DNA from: Prorocentrum cordatum
Lineage: Eukaryota > Sar > Dinophyceae > Prorocentrales > Prorocentraceae
Assembly: GCA_963575745.1 (NCBI GenBank)
Contig: CAUYUJ010014545.1
Location: 223,627-283,626, forward strand
Direction: 5' to 3'
DNA: 60,000 nucleotides
The translations under genes were made by a program, and so were the position numbers. Positions 30,421 to 42,684 of the stretch are shown one piece after another. Under the pieces are notes generated by a model. That model was given only the letters and a program-made list of their open reading frames with translations. It searched no databases and was not told where the DNA came from. Numbering within the stretch: position 1 is the first letter of the stretch; every line of letters begins with the position of its first letter.

Positions 30421-32350
30421 CCATGTTAGAGTCGTTTGACTGTGCATTTTTCCTATCCGTGCTGTTAGACTCAGCCATGCACGCTGACAGGCGCGCCGGA
30501 GGCCTGGCGCGCGTAGGCTCGCAGGGCCAGGGGGAATGTGGGTTTGGATTGGAGCTTGCAGCCTGCGTAGCTTCCTTTCCTTCGCCCCCCTCGTCTGAGA
30601 GCCTCGCCCTTTGCCGAAAATTCGTTTGCAGGCGCTCCCCATTTTAAGCCGCATTTTGCAACTTCAGAGTTTGTGTAGTATAGGCAGATTTGCACGTCTG
30701 GGTCCAGTCTAGTCGCAGAAACGCGTTCAGGGCAATCGACTTCCCACCTGCGGATTTCCCAGGGCATTCGGGCATCTTTTTTGTTTTTTTTTGTTTTTTG
30801 TTTTGTATATTATATATATATATATGCATGCAAATATGCGCAGAGTATATGCGCATATGGAGACTTTCTGGAAATTTGCTTGCCCCGCGGTCAGGTAGGG
30901 ATCGAGTGTCGCATGGTGCACATTGCGTTTTGTTCTCCGTCTTAGTTTCAGGCCCGTAGGTCCACGACGATTCGAGAACTGACAATTCAAATGACCCGAC
31001 GAACCATATCAACGCATGTGTTGACACGATTCGCACCCCCAGGATACATCGCGGGGTGCCGCGGCCTGACAGGAGCCACCATGTAACGTAGCAGATCGCG
31101 TGCGCAGGCATCGCGGGTGGCAGTAGAACAGCGTGATGCCATCGCAACCACTTTGGTCCACCATCCACGCGCCATCCATGGCCTTCCCCTGGCCATTAAA
31201 CGAAATCAAGATGGGCTTTCATGTGTAGAGAACCGCGTATGCATGTGCACGTATCGCAAAGAAGAAGGTGGTTATGGGGGGCGCGTTATTTTTCAATGGC
31301 GTACGTGGTGAAGCCTTTGCTCTCATTGACAACGCGGGTCATGAAACGCATGAGGGATGCTTCGCAATTGGGGCCGACTTGCATGCAACCTTGCCATGGT
31401 GGCAGGAATCCTTTCCTGAACGCTTTCGAGCTGCCTTTTCGAGATTGCAAGCTCTCCTGACATGGTTTCAAGCGTCCCCGTCGGGATCAAGCGCGCTTTG
31501 GATTGTGCTGTTATCCAGGATCGGGACGTCACAATTTTTCTGTTGCTGGCGTTGTTCCTCTGTTGTGCTCCGTTTTTTTTTTTTTTTTTTTTTTGTTTTT
31601 TTTTTTTTGTGTGTGTTTTTCGTTTCTTTTTCTGTTCTGGTTATTTTTTGTAGTCTTCACTTTTGTTCTTATCCTAGATCGTTTTGCTGCGTTGGCCCGT
31701 CGAGTTTTGTAAACGTTTCTGATTTTTTTGATAGATCGACGCTGACGAACATGCGTTTTTTTGTTGTTCGTTTTATAATCTTCTTTCTCTCTCTTATTAT
31801 ATATATATAGTAATATTATCATTATTACTATTGTTACTATTATGAATATTATTATTATTATTTCTATTATGATTAAAAAAAACTCCATATTGTTTTTGCA
31901 CCTCCCTTCCCATCGCCCCTTTTTTAGGAAGATCAGTCGTAGTTGCTGATGCGCTGGACGTATGCGAGAGTGCTTGAAAAAGGGGGCGTGCAATTGTATT
32001 AGTCTTCCAGGAGCGCACACAACTCACAAGCGTAACTCATGGTAAGCGCAAGCGAGCCCAATGCTTAAGCAAAACGAATTGCGCTTGAACGGAAGTCTCA
32101 TTTGGGGCGCGCCAGGAGGCCAGAACAAGCAGAGCAGAACGTATGGTTTGATATTTTGTCAGGATATTTGCTATTCCTTTTTTTTTTGTGTCCTCGCTTA
32201 TTTTTCCGTCGATGTTCCATAGTGTTTAGCTATTGTTTGATTTTTTGTTTTTTCGCGTTCTCGCGTGTTCGCTTCCGGTAAGATTCGGGTTGTTCTGGCC
32301 GTTTTCGAATATCATTTATATTTTCCGGAAGTCGATGTATTTTTTTGTCG
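30421..32350. other. Spacer with AT repeats
   Basis: Contains (TA)n at 30,808-30,825, poly(T) at 31,571-31,610, and TA/ATT repeats at 31,795-31,875. An open frame at 31,268-31,810 (FFNGVRGEAFALIDNAGHET, ATLPWWQESFPERFRAAF) has a protein-like first half that I do not recognise; its second half is poly-F from T-rich DNA. Confidence 0.45.
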
Positions 32351-32353
32351 TTT

Positions 32354-33165
32354 TTTCCCGGAAAGGGCGCAGGCCCAGGGTTCTTTTTTAGCTGTTTACC
32401 CCCAGACCTGACTTGAACTGGGGCCGGCCGAATTCTTCCCTGATAGGCCGGCGGAATTATTTTTGAGGATGTCCCCAGCGAAACGCTTGTTTTTCAGAAT
32501 TTGTTGAGAATGTCTCGAGCGAAACGCTTGTTTTGTGAAATAGCTTGTCTTTTCCTGGGGACCTGAATTCAGAGGATCTCTCAAGTGAAATGCTTGTTTT
32601 CACGTGCCCAGGTCTTGAGGATTTCTCGAGCGAGACGCTTGGTTTCACGCCTCCAGGTTGCCCAGACACTCAGCATTGCAACCTGGCACGTTCGGTGGCG
32701 CGTCTTGTGGCGAGTCCCCCTGGCATGTCGCGCGGAGCGTCTCCTGGCACGTCCATTGGCACGTCCATTGGCATTTTCCGTAGCGCGTCCCCTCGGCAGC
32801 ACGTCCCTTGGCACGTCGCCTGGCGCGTCCCTTGGGACGTTCCGCGGCGCGTCCTCCTGGCATGTTCCTCTGTCCATTAGCTATGGGGCAGCTACTATGT
32901 GCTGAGACAGCTCGAGCTTACGATCCAGATCAGTTCGGTCAGGACTCGGGTGCAAAGGAGGATTCGATCCACAACGCTATAGAGCACATTCGCGGCATGG
33001 CACATCGCAGTTCAGCATCAGCACGGCGCAGCACAGCACAGCCCTCGGCACGGTTCATCAAAATCGATACATTCAGCATTGCATTTGCCCGTCGCCCAAT
33101 CAGGTGTCTTTGAAACGTTGCCATGCCTTACATTTCTATATTCTTTTCTGGGTTCGTTGGTCGAT
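32354..33165 (+). repeat. Composite repeat copy 1 (short)
   Basis: The head is AAAGGGCGCAGGCCCAGGG with TTTACCCCC and GGGGCCGGC. Then come TGTCTCGAGCGAAACGCTTG minisatellite units, one satellite unit with TGGCACGTCC repeats (from about 32,672), and the tail CCAATCAGGTGTCTTTGAAA with CATTTCTATATTC (33,085-33,165). It is the shortest of three copies. Confidence 0.85.
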
Positions 33166-33390
33166 CATGTTTGTGCCGATGCTTGGTGTGGTGCGCGATG
33201 AAGATTTGCATATGCATTTTCGTGGTTCAGGGCTTCGCCGTGAGCTCGCTTAGAATTTTTTGTGTATCTTGGGCTGGGTTGTCCGCGGCTATGCTGAATT
33301 TTAGCGGAGCAGGCTTTGGCCCTTCTGAAAAGATTATTCGACATTTGAAGCTATCGTGGAATATTTGAATTGCCATCTTGGGCGATCAAG

Positions 33391-35755
33391 AGTCATTTTC
33401 CCAGAGGGCTGGGGCCCAGGGTTCCCCTTTAGTGTGTTTACCCCTAGTTCTGACGGCTGTAGGGCCGGCGACATTATTTTGCGATGAATAACGAGGTCGC
33501 GTAGGGCCGGCGACATTATTTTTGAGGATGTCTCGAGCGAAACGCTGGTTTTTCAGAATTTGTCGAGGATGTCTCGAGCGAAACGCTTGTTTTCTCCTAT
33601 AGATTGTCCTCTCCTGGGGGCCAGAATTCAGAGGATCTCTCAAGTGAAATGCTTGTTTTCACGTGCCCAGGTCTTGAGGATGTCTCGAGCGAGACGCTTG
33701 GTTTCACGTGTCCAAGTTGCTCAGGCAGAGGTCTAGCGCCAGAACTTTGTTGAGGATGTCTCGAGCAAGACGCTTGGTTTCATGCGTCCTCGTCGCCCAG
33801 GCGGATGTCTAGCATGAGGATGTGTTGAGGAAGTCTCAAGATGCTTGTTTGCACGTGACCAGGTTGCCCCGGCGAATGCCTAGCATGAGGATGTGTTGAG
33901 AATATCTCGAGAGATACGCTTGTTTTCACGTGTCCAGGTCGCCCAGGCGGATGTCTAACATGACAATTTGTTGAGGATTTCTCGAGCACGGTCATCACGG
34001 CCGCGGCCCCAGGACCACGGCCACCACAGCCACGGCCGGCCACGACCACGGCCACGGCCACCACGGCCACGACCACCACAACCACAGTCACCACGGTCAT
34101 GGCCACCATGGCCGTTGGCCGCTCGCCGTGGTGGCCGTGGCCGTGGTGGCCGTGGCCGTGGTTGCCGTGGCCGTGGTGGCCGTGGCCGTGGTGGCCGTGG
34201 CCGTGGTTGCCGTGGCCGGTGGCCGTGGCCGTGGTGGCCCTGGCCGCAGCCGTGGCCGTGGTGGCCGTGGCCGTGGTGGCCGTGGCCGTGGTGCCGTGGC
34301 CGTGGCCGTGGTGGCCGTGGCCCTGGTGGCCGTGGCCGTGGTGGCCGTGGCCGTGGTGGCCGTGGCCGTGGTGGCCGTGGCCATAGTGGCCGTGGCCATA
34401 GTGGCCGTGGCCGTGCTGGCTGTGGCCGTAGTGCCTTGGCCGTGGTGGCCGTGGCCGCTGGCCGTGGCCCTGGTGGCCGTGGCCGTGGTGGCCGTGGCCG
34501 TGGTGGCCGTGGCTGGTGGCCATGGCCGTGGTGGCCCTGGCCGTGGCCATGGTGGCCGTGGCCGTGGTGGCCGTGGCCGTGGTGCGAGACGTTTGTTTTC
34601 ACATGTACAGGTCGCCCAGGCGGACGTCTAGAATGAGGAGGTGTTGAATTCGTCTCGAGCGAAACGCTTGTTTTCACGTGCCCAGGTCACCCAGGCGGAC
34701 GTCTCACATGAAGATGTGTTGAGGATGTCTCGAGCGAACCACTTGCTTTCTCGTATCTTGTTCGCCCAGACGGATGTCTAGCATAGGAATGTGTTGAGGA
34801 TGTGTTGAGCGAAACGGTTGCTTTCAGGTGTGCAGGTCGCTCAGGCGGATGTCTAGCATGAGGATTTTGACAGGATGTCTCGAGCGAAAAGCTTGTCCTC
34901 AGCACGTTCCGTAGCGCGTCTCCTTGGCACGTCCCGCGGTGCGTCCCCATGGCACGTCCCCTGGCACGTCGCTTGGCGCGTCCCTTGAGACGTTCCGCGG
35001 CGCGTCCTCCTGGCATGTCCCTCTGTCAACTAGCTCTGGGGCAGCTACTATGTGATCAGGCAGCTCGAGATTAAGATCTAGATCAGTTCGGTCAGGACTC
35101 GGATGCAAAGGAGGACTCGATCCACGACGCTATAGAGCACAATCGCGGCATGGCACATCGCAATTCAGCACGGCACAGCACAGCACAGACTTCGGCACGG
35201 TACATCAAGATCGATACACTCAGCATTGCAACCTGGCACGTTCCTTGGCACGTTCCGTGGGGCGTCCCTTGGCGAGTCCCCCCTGGAACGTCGCGTGGCG
35301 CGTCCCCTGGCACATCCCGTGGCACATCCATTGGCACGTTCCGTAGCGCGCCCCCTTGGCACGTCCTGCGGTGCGACCCCATGGCACGTCCCCTGGCCCG
35401 TCGCCTGGGGCGTCCCTTGGGACGTTTCGCGGCGCGTCCTCCTGGCATGTCCCTCTGTCAACTAGCTCTGGGGCAGCTACTATGTGTTCTGGCAGTTCGA
35501 GCTTAATGTCCAGATCAGTTCGGTCAGGATTCGGATGCAAAGGGGGACTCGATCCACGACGCTAGAGACCACAATCGCGGCATGGCACATCGCAATTCAG
35601 CACGGTGCAGCACAGCACAGCCTTTGGCAGGGTACAGTATTATCGATGCACTCAGCATTGCATTTGCCCGTCACCCAATCAGGTGTCTTTGAAAACGTTG
35701 CCATGCGTTGCATTTCTATATTCTTTTCCGGGTTCGTGGGTCGATTATATTGAAA
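33391..35755 (+). repeat. Composite repeat copy 2
   Basis: Same head (GGGCCCAGGGTT, TTTACCCCTA, GTAGGGCCGGCG), the same TGTCTCGAGCGAAACGCTTG minisatellite, a GGCCGTGGT insertion (33,990-34,586), further minisatellite, about 1.7 satellite units (34,910-35,652), and the same tail at 35,655-35,755. A run of TCTCGAGCGA units with CAGGCGGATGTCTAGCATGA spans 33,740-33,980 and 34,600-34,900. Confidence 0.85.
33990..34586. repeat. GGCCGTGGT minisatellite inside composite copy 2
   Basis: About 600 bases of GGCCGTGGTGGCCGTGGCCG-type repeats. At the left edge (33,990-34,110) the complementary strand pattern CCACGGCCAC appears, so the array has an inverted part and could fold on itself. Frames read as WPWWPWPW on plus and HGHGHHGH on minus. 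Confidence 0.93.
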
Positions 35756-36652
35756 TGTTTTTGGCCGTCCAGGAAGTTTCACGTTTCGTGGAAGCAGGCC
35801 ATGAAAAGAGTCAAGCTGCCTCCCTAAGAACGGCAGTCTGGTTCATTCTGGTTCGCCTTCCCGTTAGATACGTAGTACACGAATTTCAGCATTGGCAAGA
35901 GTCGCCATTGGATGGACAACCAGTAGGAACCAGAACATACACCAGGTGCATGATGATAGCGGGGCGCGCCAGACGTGCGGGGTAGGTGCACGTTTCACTA
36001 GGGACGCCAGGTGCACCATGGACGCAGGCTTGCCAGGCGCGTTTGGTGCGCCAGATGCGTGGTGACTTCCAGATTTGCCAAGTGTGCGACGTCTTCCTTT
36101 ACCGTCAGGTGCAATGCGCCCTTGTACGTGATATAACGTATTAGGGAACGTCGACTCTGCCAACAATCTGTCGTAAGCGCCCGTGCGAGGTGGCGGTGGC
36201 ATGGCTTATGATAGTTCATGGCGTATAATTTCGCCATTGGGATACAAGCTCTAATCGATGGATGCAAATTGCCATTGCTCGCAGCGCGCGGGCGCGCAAC
36301 ATGCGCGCGTCAACCATTACGCCATGCAAACATGAAAAAAGGAGAGGGTGTGTACGTGTGTCAGGTTTGCATTCCCATGTGCGGGCTTATTTTGCAATGC
36401 CGTTTGGGGTTTCTGTGCGGGCACAGTCAGGTTTTGCTTGGAAGGCCCTGGAGCCAGAACGAATGTGAATGACACCTTCGAGTCGACACTTCGATTTGCA
36501 CGTCGATGCAGAAAGGGCGCGGGCTGGCGACCACCATAACGCATTGGTGCGGATGGTTTTCCAGGAGGGCGCTGCTGCCCGAGCATACGGCCCGAACCAT
36601 CGGCTTCTGTATCATCGAGGAACGCAGCGAAGGCCTTCTCGCTGGCAAGCTC
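35756..36652. other. Spacer between composite copies 2 and 3
   Basis: Unique-looking sequence with short open frames. No recognisable gene or repeat family was seen. Confidence 0.5.
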
Positions 36653-39310
36653 GTTTTTCCCGGAAAGGGCGGGGGCCCAGGGTTCTTTTTTGGAGGTTTA
36701 CCCCCGGAATCGACGGCTGTAGGGCCGGCGGAATTATTTGCGATAAATAACGAGGTCGCCTAGGGCCGGCGGATTTTTTTTTGAGGATGTCTCGAGCGAA
36801 ACGCTTGTTATTCACAATTTGTTGAGGACGTCTCAAGCAAAACGCTTGCTTTGTGTTATATATTGTCCTCTCCTGGGGACCAGAATTCAGAGGATCTCTT
36901 AAGTGAAATGCTTGTTTTCGCGTGCCCAGGTCTTGAGAATGTCTCGAGCGAGACGCTTGGTTTCACGCCTCCAGGTTGCCCAGGCAGAGGTCCAGCGCCA
37001 GGATTTGTTGAGGATGTCTCGAGCGAGACGCTTGGTTTCACGCGTCCTCGTCGCCCAGGCGGATGCCTAGCATGAGGATGTTGAGAATGTCTCGAGAGAT
37101 ACTCTTGTTTTCACGTGTCCAGGTCGCCCAGGCACTCAGCATTGCAACTTGGCACGTTCCCTGGCACGTTCCGTGGCGCGTCCTGTGGCGAGTCCCCCTG
37201 GCACGTCGTGCGGCGCGTCCCCTGGCACGTCCTGTGGCACGTCCATTGGCACGTTCTGTGGCACTTCCCCTTGGCACGTCCCGCGGTGCGTCCCCATGGC
37301 ACGCCCCCCTGGCACGTCGTCTGGCGCGTCCCTTGGGACGTTCCGCTGCGCGTCCTCCTGGCATGTCCCCCTGTCAATTAGCTCAGGGGCAGCTACTATG
37401 TGTTTAGGCAGCTCGAGCTTAAGGTCCAGATCGGTTGGGTCAGGACTCGGATGCAAAGGAGGACTCGATCCACAACGACATAGAGAAGCATGGCACATCG
37501 CAATTCAGCACGGCGCAGCACAGAACAGCCCTCGGCGCGGTACATCAAGATCGATACACTCAGCATTGCAACTTGGCACGTTCCCTGGCACGTTCCGTGG
37601 AGCGTCCTGTGGCGAGTCCCCCTGGCACGTCGCGCGGCGCGTCCCCTGGCACGTCCTGGGGCACGTCAATTGGCACGTTCCGTAGCGCGTCCCCTTGGCA
37701 CGTCCCGCGGTGCGTCCCCATGGCACGTCCCCTGGCACGTCGCTTGGCGCGTCCCTTGGGACGTTCCGCTGCGCGTCCTCCTGGCATGTCCCCCTGTCAA
37801 TTAGCTCTGGGGCAGCTACTATGTGTTTAGGCAGCTCGAGCTTAAGGTCCAGATCGGTTGGGTCAGGACTCGGATGCAAAGGAGGACTCGATCCACGACG
37901 CTACAGAGCACAATCGCGGCATGGCACATCGCAATTCAGCACGGCGCAGCACAGCTTTCCCCTCGGTGCGGTACATCAAGATCGATACACTCAGCATTGC
38001 AACTTGGCACGTTCCCTGGTACGTTCCGTGGCGCGTCCTGTGGCGAGTCCCCCTGCCACGTCGCGTGGCGCGTCCCCTGGCACGTCCTGTGGCACGTCAA
38101 TTGGCACGTTCCGTAGCGCGTCCCCTTGAAGGCACGTCCCGCGGTGCGTCCCCATGGCACGTCCCCTGGCACGTCGCCTGGCGCGTCCCTTGGGACGTTT
38201 CGCGGCGCGTCCTCCTGGCATGTCCCCCTGTCAATTAGCTCTGGGGCAGCTACTATGTGTTCAGGCAGCTCGAGTTTCAGATCCAGATCAGTTCGGTCCG
38301 GGCTCGGATGCGAAGGAGGACTCGATCCACGACGCTATAGAGCACAGTCGCGGCATGGCACATCGCAATTCAGCACGGCACAGCACAGCACAGCCCTCGG
38401 TGCGGTACATCAAGATCGATACACTCAGCATTGCAACCTGGCACGTTCCTTGGCACGTCGCGTGGCGCGTCCCTTGGCACATCCCGTGGCACATCCATTG
38501 GCACGTTCCGTAGCGCGTCCCCTTGGCACGTCCCGCGGTGCGTCCCCATGGCACGTCCCCTGGCACGTCGCCTGGCGCGTTCCTTGGGACGTTCCGCTGC
38601 GCGTCCTCCTGGCATGTCCCCCTGTCAATTAGCTCTGGGGCAGCTACTATGTGTTCAGGCGGCTCGAGCTTAAGGTCCAGATCGGTTGGGTCAGGACTCG
38701 GATGCAAAGGAGGACTCGATCCACGACGCTATAGAGCACAGTCGCGGCATGGCACATCGCAATTCAGCACGGCACAGCACAGCACAGCCCTCGGTGCGGT
38801 ACATCAAGATCGATACACTCAGCATTGCAACCTGGCACGTTCCTTGGCACGTCGCGTGGCGAGTCCATTGGCACATCCCGTGGCACATCCATTGGCACGT
38901 TCCGTAGCGCGTCCCCTTGGCACGTCCCGCGGTGCGTCCCCATGGCACGTCCCCTGGCACGTCGCCTGGCGCGTTCCTTGGGACGTTTCGCGGCGCGTCC
39001 TCCTGGCATGTCCCCCTGTCAATTAGCTCAGGGGCAGCTACTATGTGTTCAGGCAGCTCGAGCTTCAGATCCAGATCAGTTCGGTCAGGACTCGGATGCA
39101 AAGGAGGACTCGATCCACGACGCTATAGAGCACAATCGCGGCATGGCACATCGCAATTCAGCACGGCGCAGCACAGCACAGCCGCCGCCAGGGTACATCA
39201 AGATCGATACACTCAGCATTGCATTTGCCCGTCACCCAATCAGGTGTCTTTGAAACGTTGCCATGCGTTACATTTCTATATTTCTTTCCTTGTTCGTGGT
39301 CGATCATGTT
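36653..39310 (+). repeat. Composite repeat copy 3 (long)
   Basis: The head at 36,653-36,780 and the TCTCGAGCGA minisatellite to 37,135 are followed by five tandem satellite units and the tail at 39,215-39,310. Unit starts, judged from CAGCATTGC, are 37,137, 37,561, 37,992, 38,427 and 38,820, giving unit lengths of 424, 431, 435, 393 and 394. Each unit is a TGGCACGTCC array followed by a conserved block of about 190 bp (TCAATTAGCTCTGGGGCAGC to GATCGATACACTCAGC). Confidence 0.9.
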
Positions 39311-40160
39311 AAGATATTGCATTTGTCGGCGATGAAGCGGCGATTGATTTTTGGCACGTTGGTTTGCGCTTCCGAATGCTACTGGGCGACAGCAGTGGTG
39401 CTCGAAACAGCCGCGTGGGGCCCTGATTTTCCAGTCGCCTCGCGCTGAAGAGAATTGCTAATGAGAGGCGGCTGAAGGCAAGCCCAGACTTGCTGGTGGC
39501 GGTGGTACCAATCAGGGGGCCCGGAGCCTCTTGGAGCCCCGGGTGTCACGGAGGCTCCGCATGTCGGCGTCGCGCTCGGTGGAGCCAGGGCGCCGCCTGC
39601 TGGATCTGCGTCAAAGGTGACTGGGGAGTACCCCATCGATGTGGATCAGGGAGCCCACTGCGTTGCCTCTCGAGCGCGAGCTCGCATCAGGTGTTGCCGT
39701 GTGATTCGCCGATCGAGGGTCCCATTGGCCTGCTGGCGCGAACCAGTTTTACCGACGAGGCAGAGAGTAAGGAAACTCGAGTGAGCCTGACCTTTCGTGG
39801 ACGCACGCGTCGAGCAGGGGGTGCTGGAGTGAGGGAGGGCAGAAAAGGGAGCGCGGGAGGGAAGGCGGCAGGGCAGGAATGAGGCAAGGCCTTTGCTGTT
39901 GCTTGGGGAGGGGTGTTTGGAGTGGGAGTGATGCTGGGTCGCCGCAGGATTTCACAGCGAGGTGGACGGGACTATTCGCAAGGAGAGCGGAGTTCACGAT
40001 GCCCCAGTCCTTTTTGTCTTCTCGGCGCCCTGGCCTGTCTCCTCCTTCGAGCTTCCTACCTCCTTCCTTTCTCTCCCTGCCCGCCTCTTTTCCTCCCTCC
40101 ACGACTCCTTGTAGCTGTTCCTCCTCTTCGTCCTGGATCATGCCAGGTCAGACGTGCAAG
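39311..40160. other. Spacer, no recognised gene
   Basis: Mixed composition with open frames but no recognised domains. 39,820-40,110 is G/A- then C/T-rich. Confidence 0.45.
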
Positions 40161-40164
40161 TCAA

Positions 40165-40630
40165 TCGAAGGAGTGATGATGGTGAGGCTGCTGCTGATGA
40201 TGAGGATGGTTACGATGATTATGATGGTGATGGTGATGATGATGACGACGATGACGATGATGATGATGGTGATGATGATGATCCTGACGATACTTATGAT
40301 TATGACGATGATGACGATGATGCTGATGCTGAGGCGTGGTATGATGCTGAGGATATGAGGATGAGGCTGCTGCTGATGATGCTGATGATTATGCTGAATA
40401 TGATGATGATGAGGATGATGATGACGATGGTGATGATGATGATGATGATGATGCTGATGCTGATGCTGATGAGACTGCTGATGCTGATGGTGCTGATGAT
40501 GATGATGCGCAGGAGGATGAGGATGATGAGGATGAGGATAATGAGCAGGAGCAAGAGAGGAGGAGTCAGAGGAGGAGAAGGAGGAAGCGGAGGAGGAGGA
40601 TAATGAGGAGGAGGAGGAGGAGGAGTAGCA
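40165..40630. repeat. GAT/GAG trinucleotide array
   Basis: GATGATGATG-type repeats with GCT and GAG variants, passing into AGGAGGAGGA at 40,555-40,627. Frames give poly-D and poly-M peptides. Confidence 0.93.
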
Positions 40631-40910
40631 GTGCTAACCCAAGACGTACCAACGATGTTCTTCATCTCGCCTTTCTCCCCTCACGCCTTCTTTACATTTC
40701 TACGTCACGAACTTATTCTTTTTCAATCACCAGAATATTTCCAGAGACTGGGCGCCTTCCCCTCCGCGGTTTTTTGTTGCCCGCACATGATTTGCGAGAG
40801 CGAGGTTTGACTTCGTGCTTTCGGTATTCGAAGCCTCAGCGTCTTGTTTTATCCGTAAGGGCTTCGCCCCCCTGCCGCCGCCCCCTCTTTATCAGAGTGG
40901 GATATATATA

Positions 40911-40947
<37 letters not shown>

Positions 40948-41040
40948 TTATCAGGGTCGCGGCGGTGCGTCTCGGCGCTGTCTTGGCGCATCAGGGGACA
41001 ACATGCGGGGGCGGATAGGAGTCATCAGCGCACATTTAGA
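40631..41040. other. Spacer with (TA)n
   Basis: A TATATATA array with TGTATATATACATA symmetry lies at 40,901-40,950 and can fold back. No gene is recognised. Confidence 0.6.
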
Positions 41041-41050
41041 CGTGGGCGTT

Positions 41051-41189
41051 ATCGAAGACGCCTACGGCGAATCACCGCCGCCCCATGCCTTCTAGAATCG
41101 TCCCTATGGCCGAGCGTTGTGACAAGAGCTCTGCCAAGCGATCGGACCATGTGTTCCCCCAACCGTTGTGGAAACCCTTCGGGCAACAC
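41051..41189 (+). repeat. Twin-hairpin module, copy B
   Basis: The core ATCGAAGACGCCTACGGCGA and right stem CCGCCGCCCC are at 41,051-41,084; the left stem is missing. The second hairpin at 41,151-41,189 has a GTGTTCCCCC-type left arm and a right arm ending GGGCAACAC, with a loop around CGTTGTGGAAA. Confidence 0.75.
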
Positions 41190-41211
41190 TTGGGGGAGGA
41201 TGGGGGGAAGA

Positions 41212-41290
41212 TCAGGAGGAGGAGGAGGAGGCGGAGGAGGAGGAGGAGGAGGAGGGGGAGGAGGAGGATGAGGATGAGAAGGAGGGAGCA
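41212..41290 (+). repeat. GGA microsatellite
   Basis: AGGAGGAGGAGG-type run directly after the hairpin module. A similar GGA-rich run follows the module at 45,188. Confidence 0.9.
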
Positions 41291-41792
41291 CTTTGGGAGC
41301 CTCTGGGGACACACTTGGGGCCTCCTGGGAGCTTCCTGGGAGCCTCTTGGAGGCATCTTGGGGGCCTCCTTGGTCCTCTTGGGGGCCTTTGGGGCCTTCT
41401 TGGGGGCCTCCCGTCTTGGTGGGCTTCTGGCCCGTCTGACGCCGTCGGAAGCCGTCTTTGGGGCCTCTTTGGGTCGATTTGGGGCCCCCTTGGGGTGCTC
41501 CAGAGCCGTCTTGGAGGCCATCTTGGGCGTCTTGGATGCCTCTTGGGCCGTCTTGGGGTCCTCTGGGGGCCGTCTTGGGGGCCTTGTCGGCCGTTATGGG
41601 GCGATCTTGGGGCCCCTCGGGCGATCTTGGGGCGATCTTTGGGAGCTTTTGGGCCGATTCGGGCCGTCGGAAGGCCGAAAAGAAGCAAATGCCAACATCC
41701 TTAAAGAACTGATGGCAAATCAATGATTTTGGCTTCTTCGGGCCTTCCTGGAGTCCCTCTTGAAGGCCTCCTTGGGCCGTCTTGGGCCATCT

Positions 41793-42684
41793 TCGAGCCA
41801 TCTTGGGCCGTCTTGGTGGGCTCCTGGCCCGTCTGACGCCGTCGGAAGTCGTCTTGGGGGCCTCTTTGGGCCGATTTGGGGCCCTCTTGGAAAGCTGCAG
41901 AGCTGTCTTGGAAGCTTTCTTGGGCGTCTTGGAGGCCTCTTGGGCAGTCTTTTGGCCCCCTTGGGGCCTTCTTGGGGGCCTCTTGGGCCGTTCTGGGGCC
42001 ACCTTGGTCTCTTGGGCAATCTTGGGGCGATCTTTGGTGGCTTTTGGGCCGTCCCGGGCCGTCGGAAGGCCGAAAAGAAGCAAATGCCAACATCCTTACA
42101 TAACCTATGGCAAATCAATGATTTAGGTCTCTTCGGGCCTTCCTGGAGGCCCTCTTGGAGGCCTCTTGGGCCGTCTGGGGCCATCTTCGAGCCATCTTGG
42201 GCCGTCTTGGTGGGCTCCTGGCCCGTCTGACGCCGTCGGAAGTCGTCTTGGGGGCCTCTTTGGGCCGATTTGGGGCCCTCTTGGAAAGCTGCAGAGCTGT
42301 CTTGGAAGCTTTCTTGGGCGTCTTGGAGGCCTCTTGGGCAGTCTTTTGGCCCCCTTGGGGCCTTCTTGGGGGCCTCTTGGGCCGTTCTGGGGCCACCTTG
42401 GTCTCTTGGGCAATCTTGGGGCGATCTTTGGTGGCTTTTGGGCCGTCCCGGGCCGTCGGAAGGCCGAAAAGAAGCAAATGCCAACATCCTTACATAACCT
42501 ATGGCAAATCAATGATTTAGGTCTCTTCGGGCCTTCCTGGAGGCCCTCTTGGAGGCCTCTTGGGCCGTCTGGGGCCATCTTCGAGCCATCTTGGGCCGTC
42601 TTGGTGGGCTCCTGGCCCGTCTGACGCCGTCGGAAGTCGTCTTGGGGGCCTCTTTGGGCCGATTTGGGGCCCTCTTGGAAAGCT
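41793..42684. repeat. Near-identical 394-bp tandem duplication
   Basis: Sequence from about 41,793 repeats with a 394-base offset, apparently almost without change, through two full periods, and diverges near 42,684 (GCTGCAGAGC versus GCTACAGAGA). This is much younger than the surrounding degenerate array. Confidence 0.85.

Noticed and set aside
34128-34636. Open frames reading WPWWPW and HGHGHH on opposite strands
   Set aside because: Artefact of the GGCCGTGGT minisatellite, open on both strands at once.
34925-39253. Repeated plus frames with WHVPWHVAWRVPWDV and minus frames with GRAAERPKGRARRR
   Set aside because: Translations of TGGCACGTCC satellite. The frame changes with unit length, and there is no start or conserved domain.
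32354-39310. Composite repeats as a CRISPR array
   Set aside because: Units are hundreds of bases long, internal spacers are not unique, and all other evidence points to a eukaryotic genome.
40901-40950. TATATATA tract as a promoter TATA region
   Set aside because: A dinucleotide microsatellite with no adjacent gene. Dinoflagellates are not known for TATA-box promoters.
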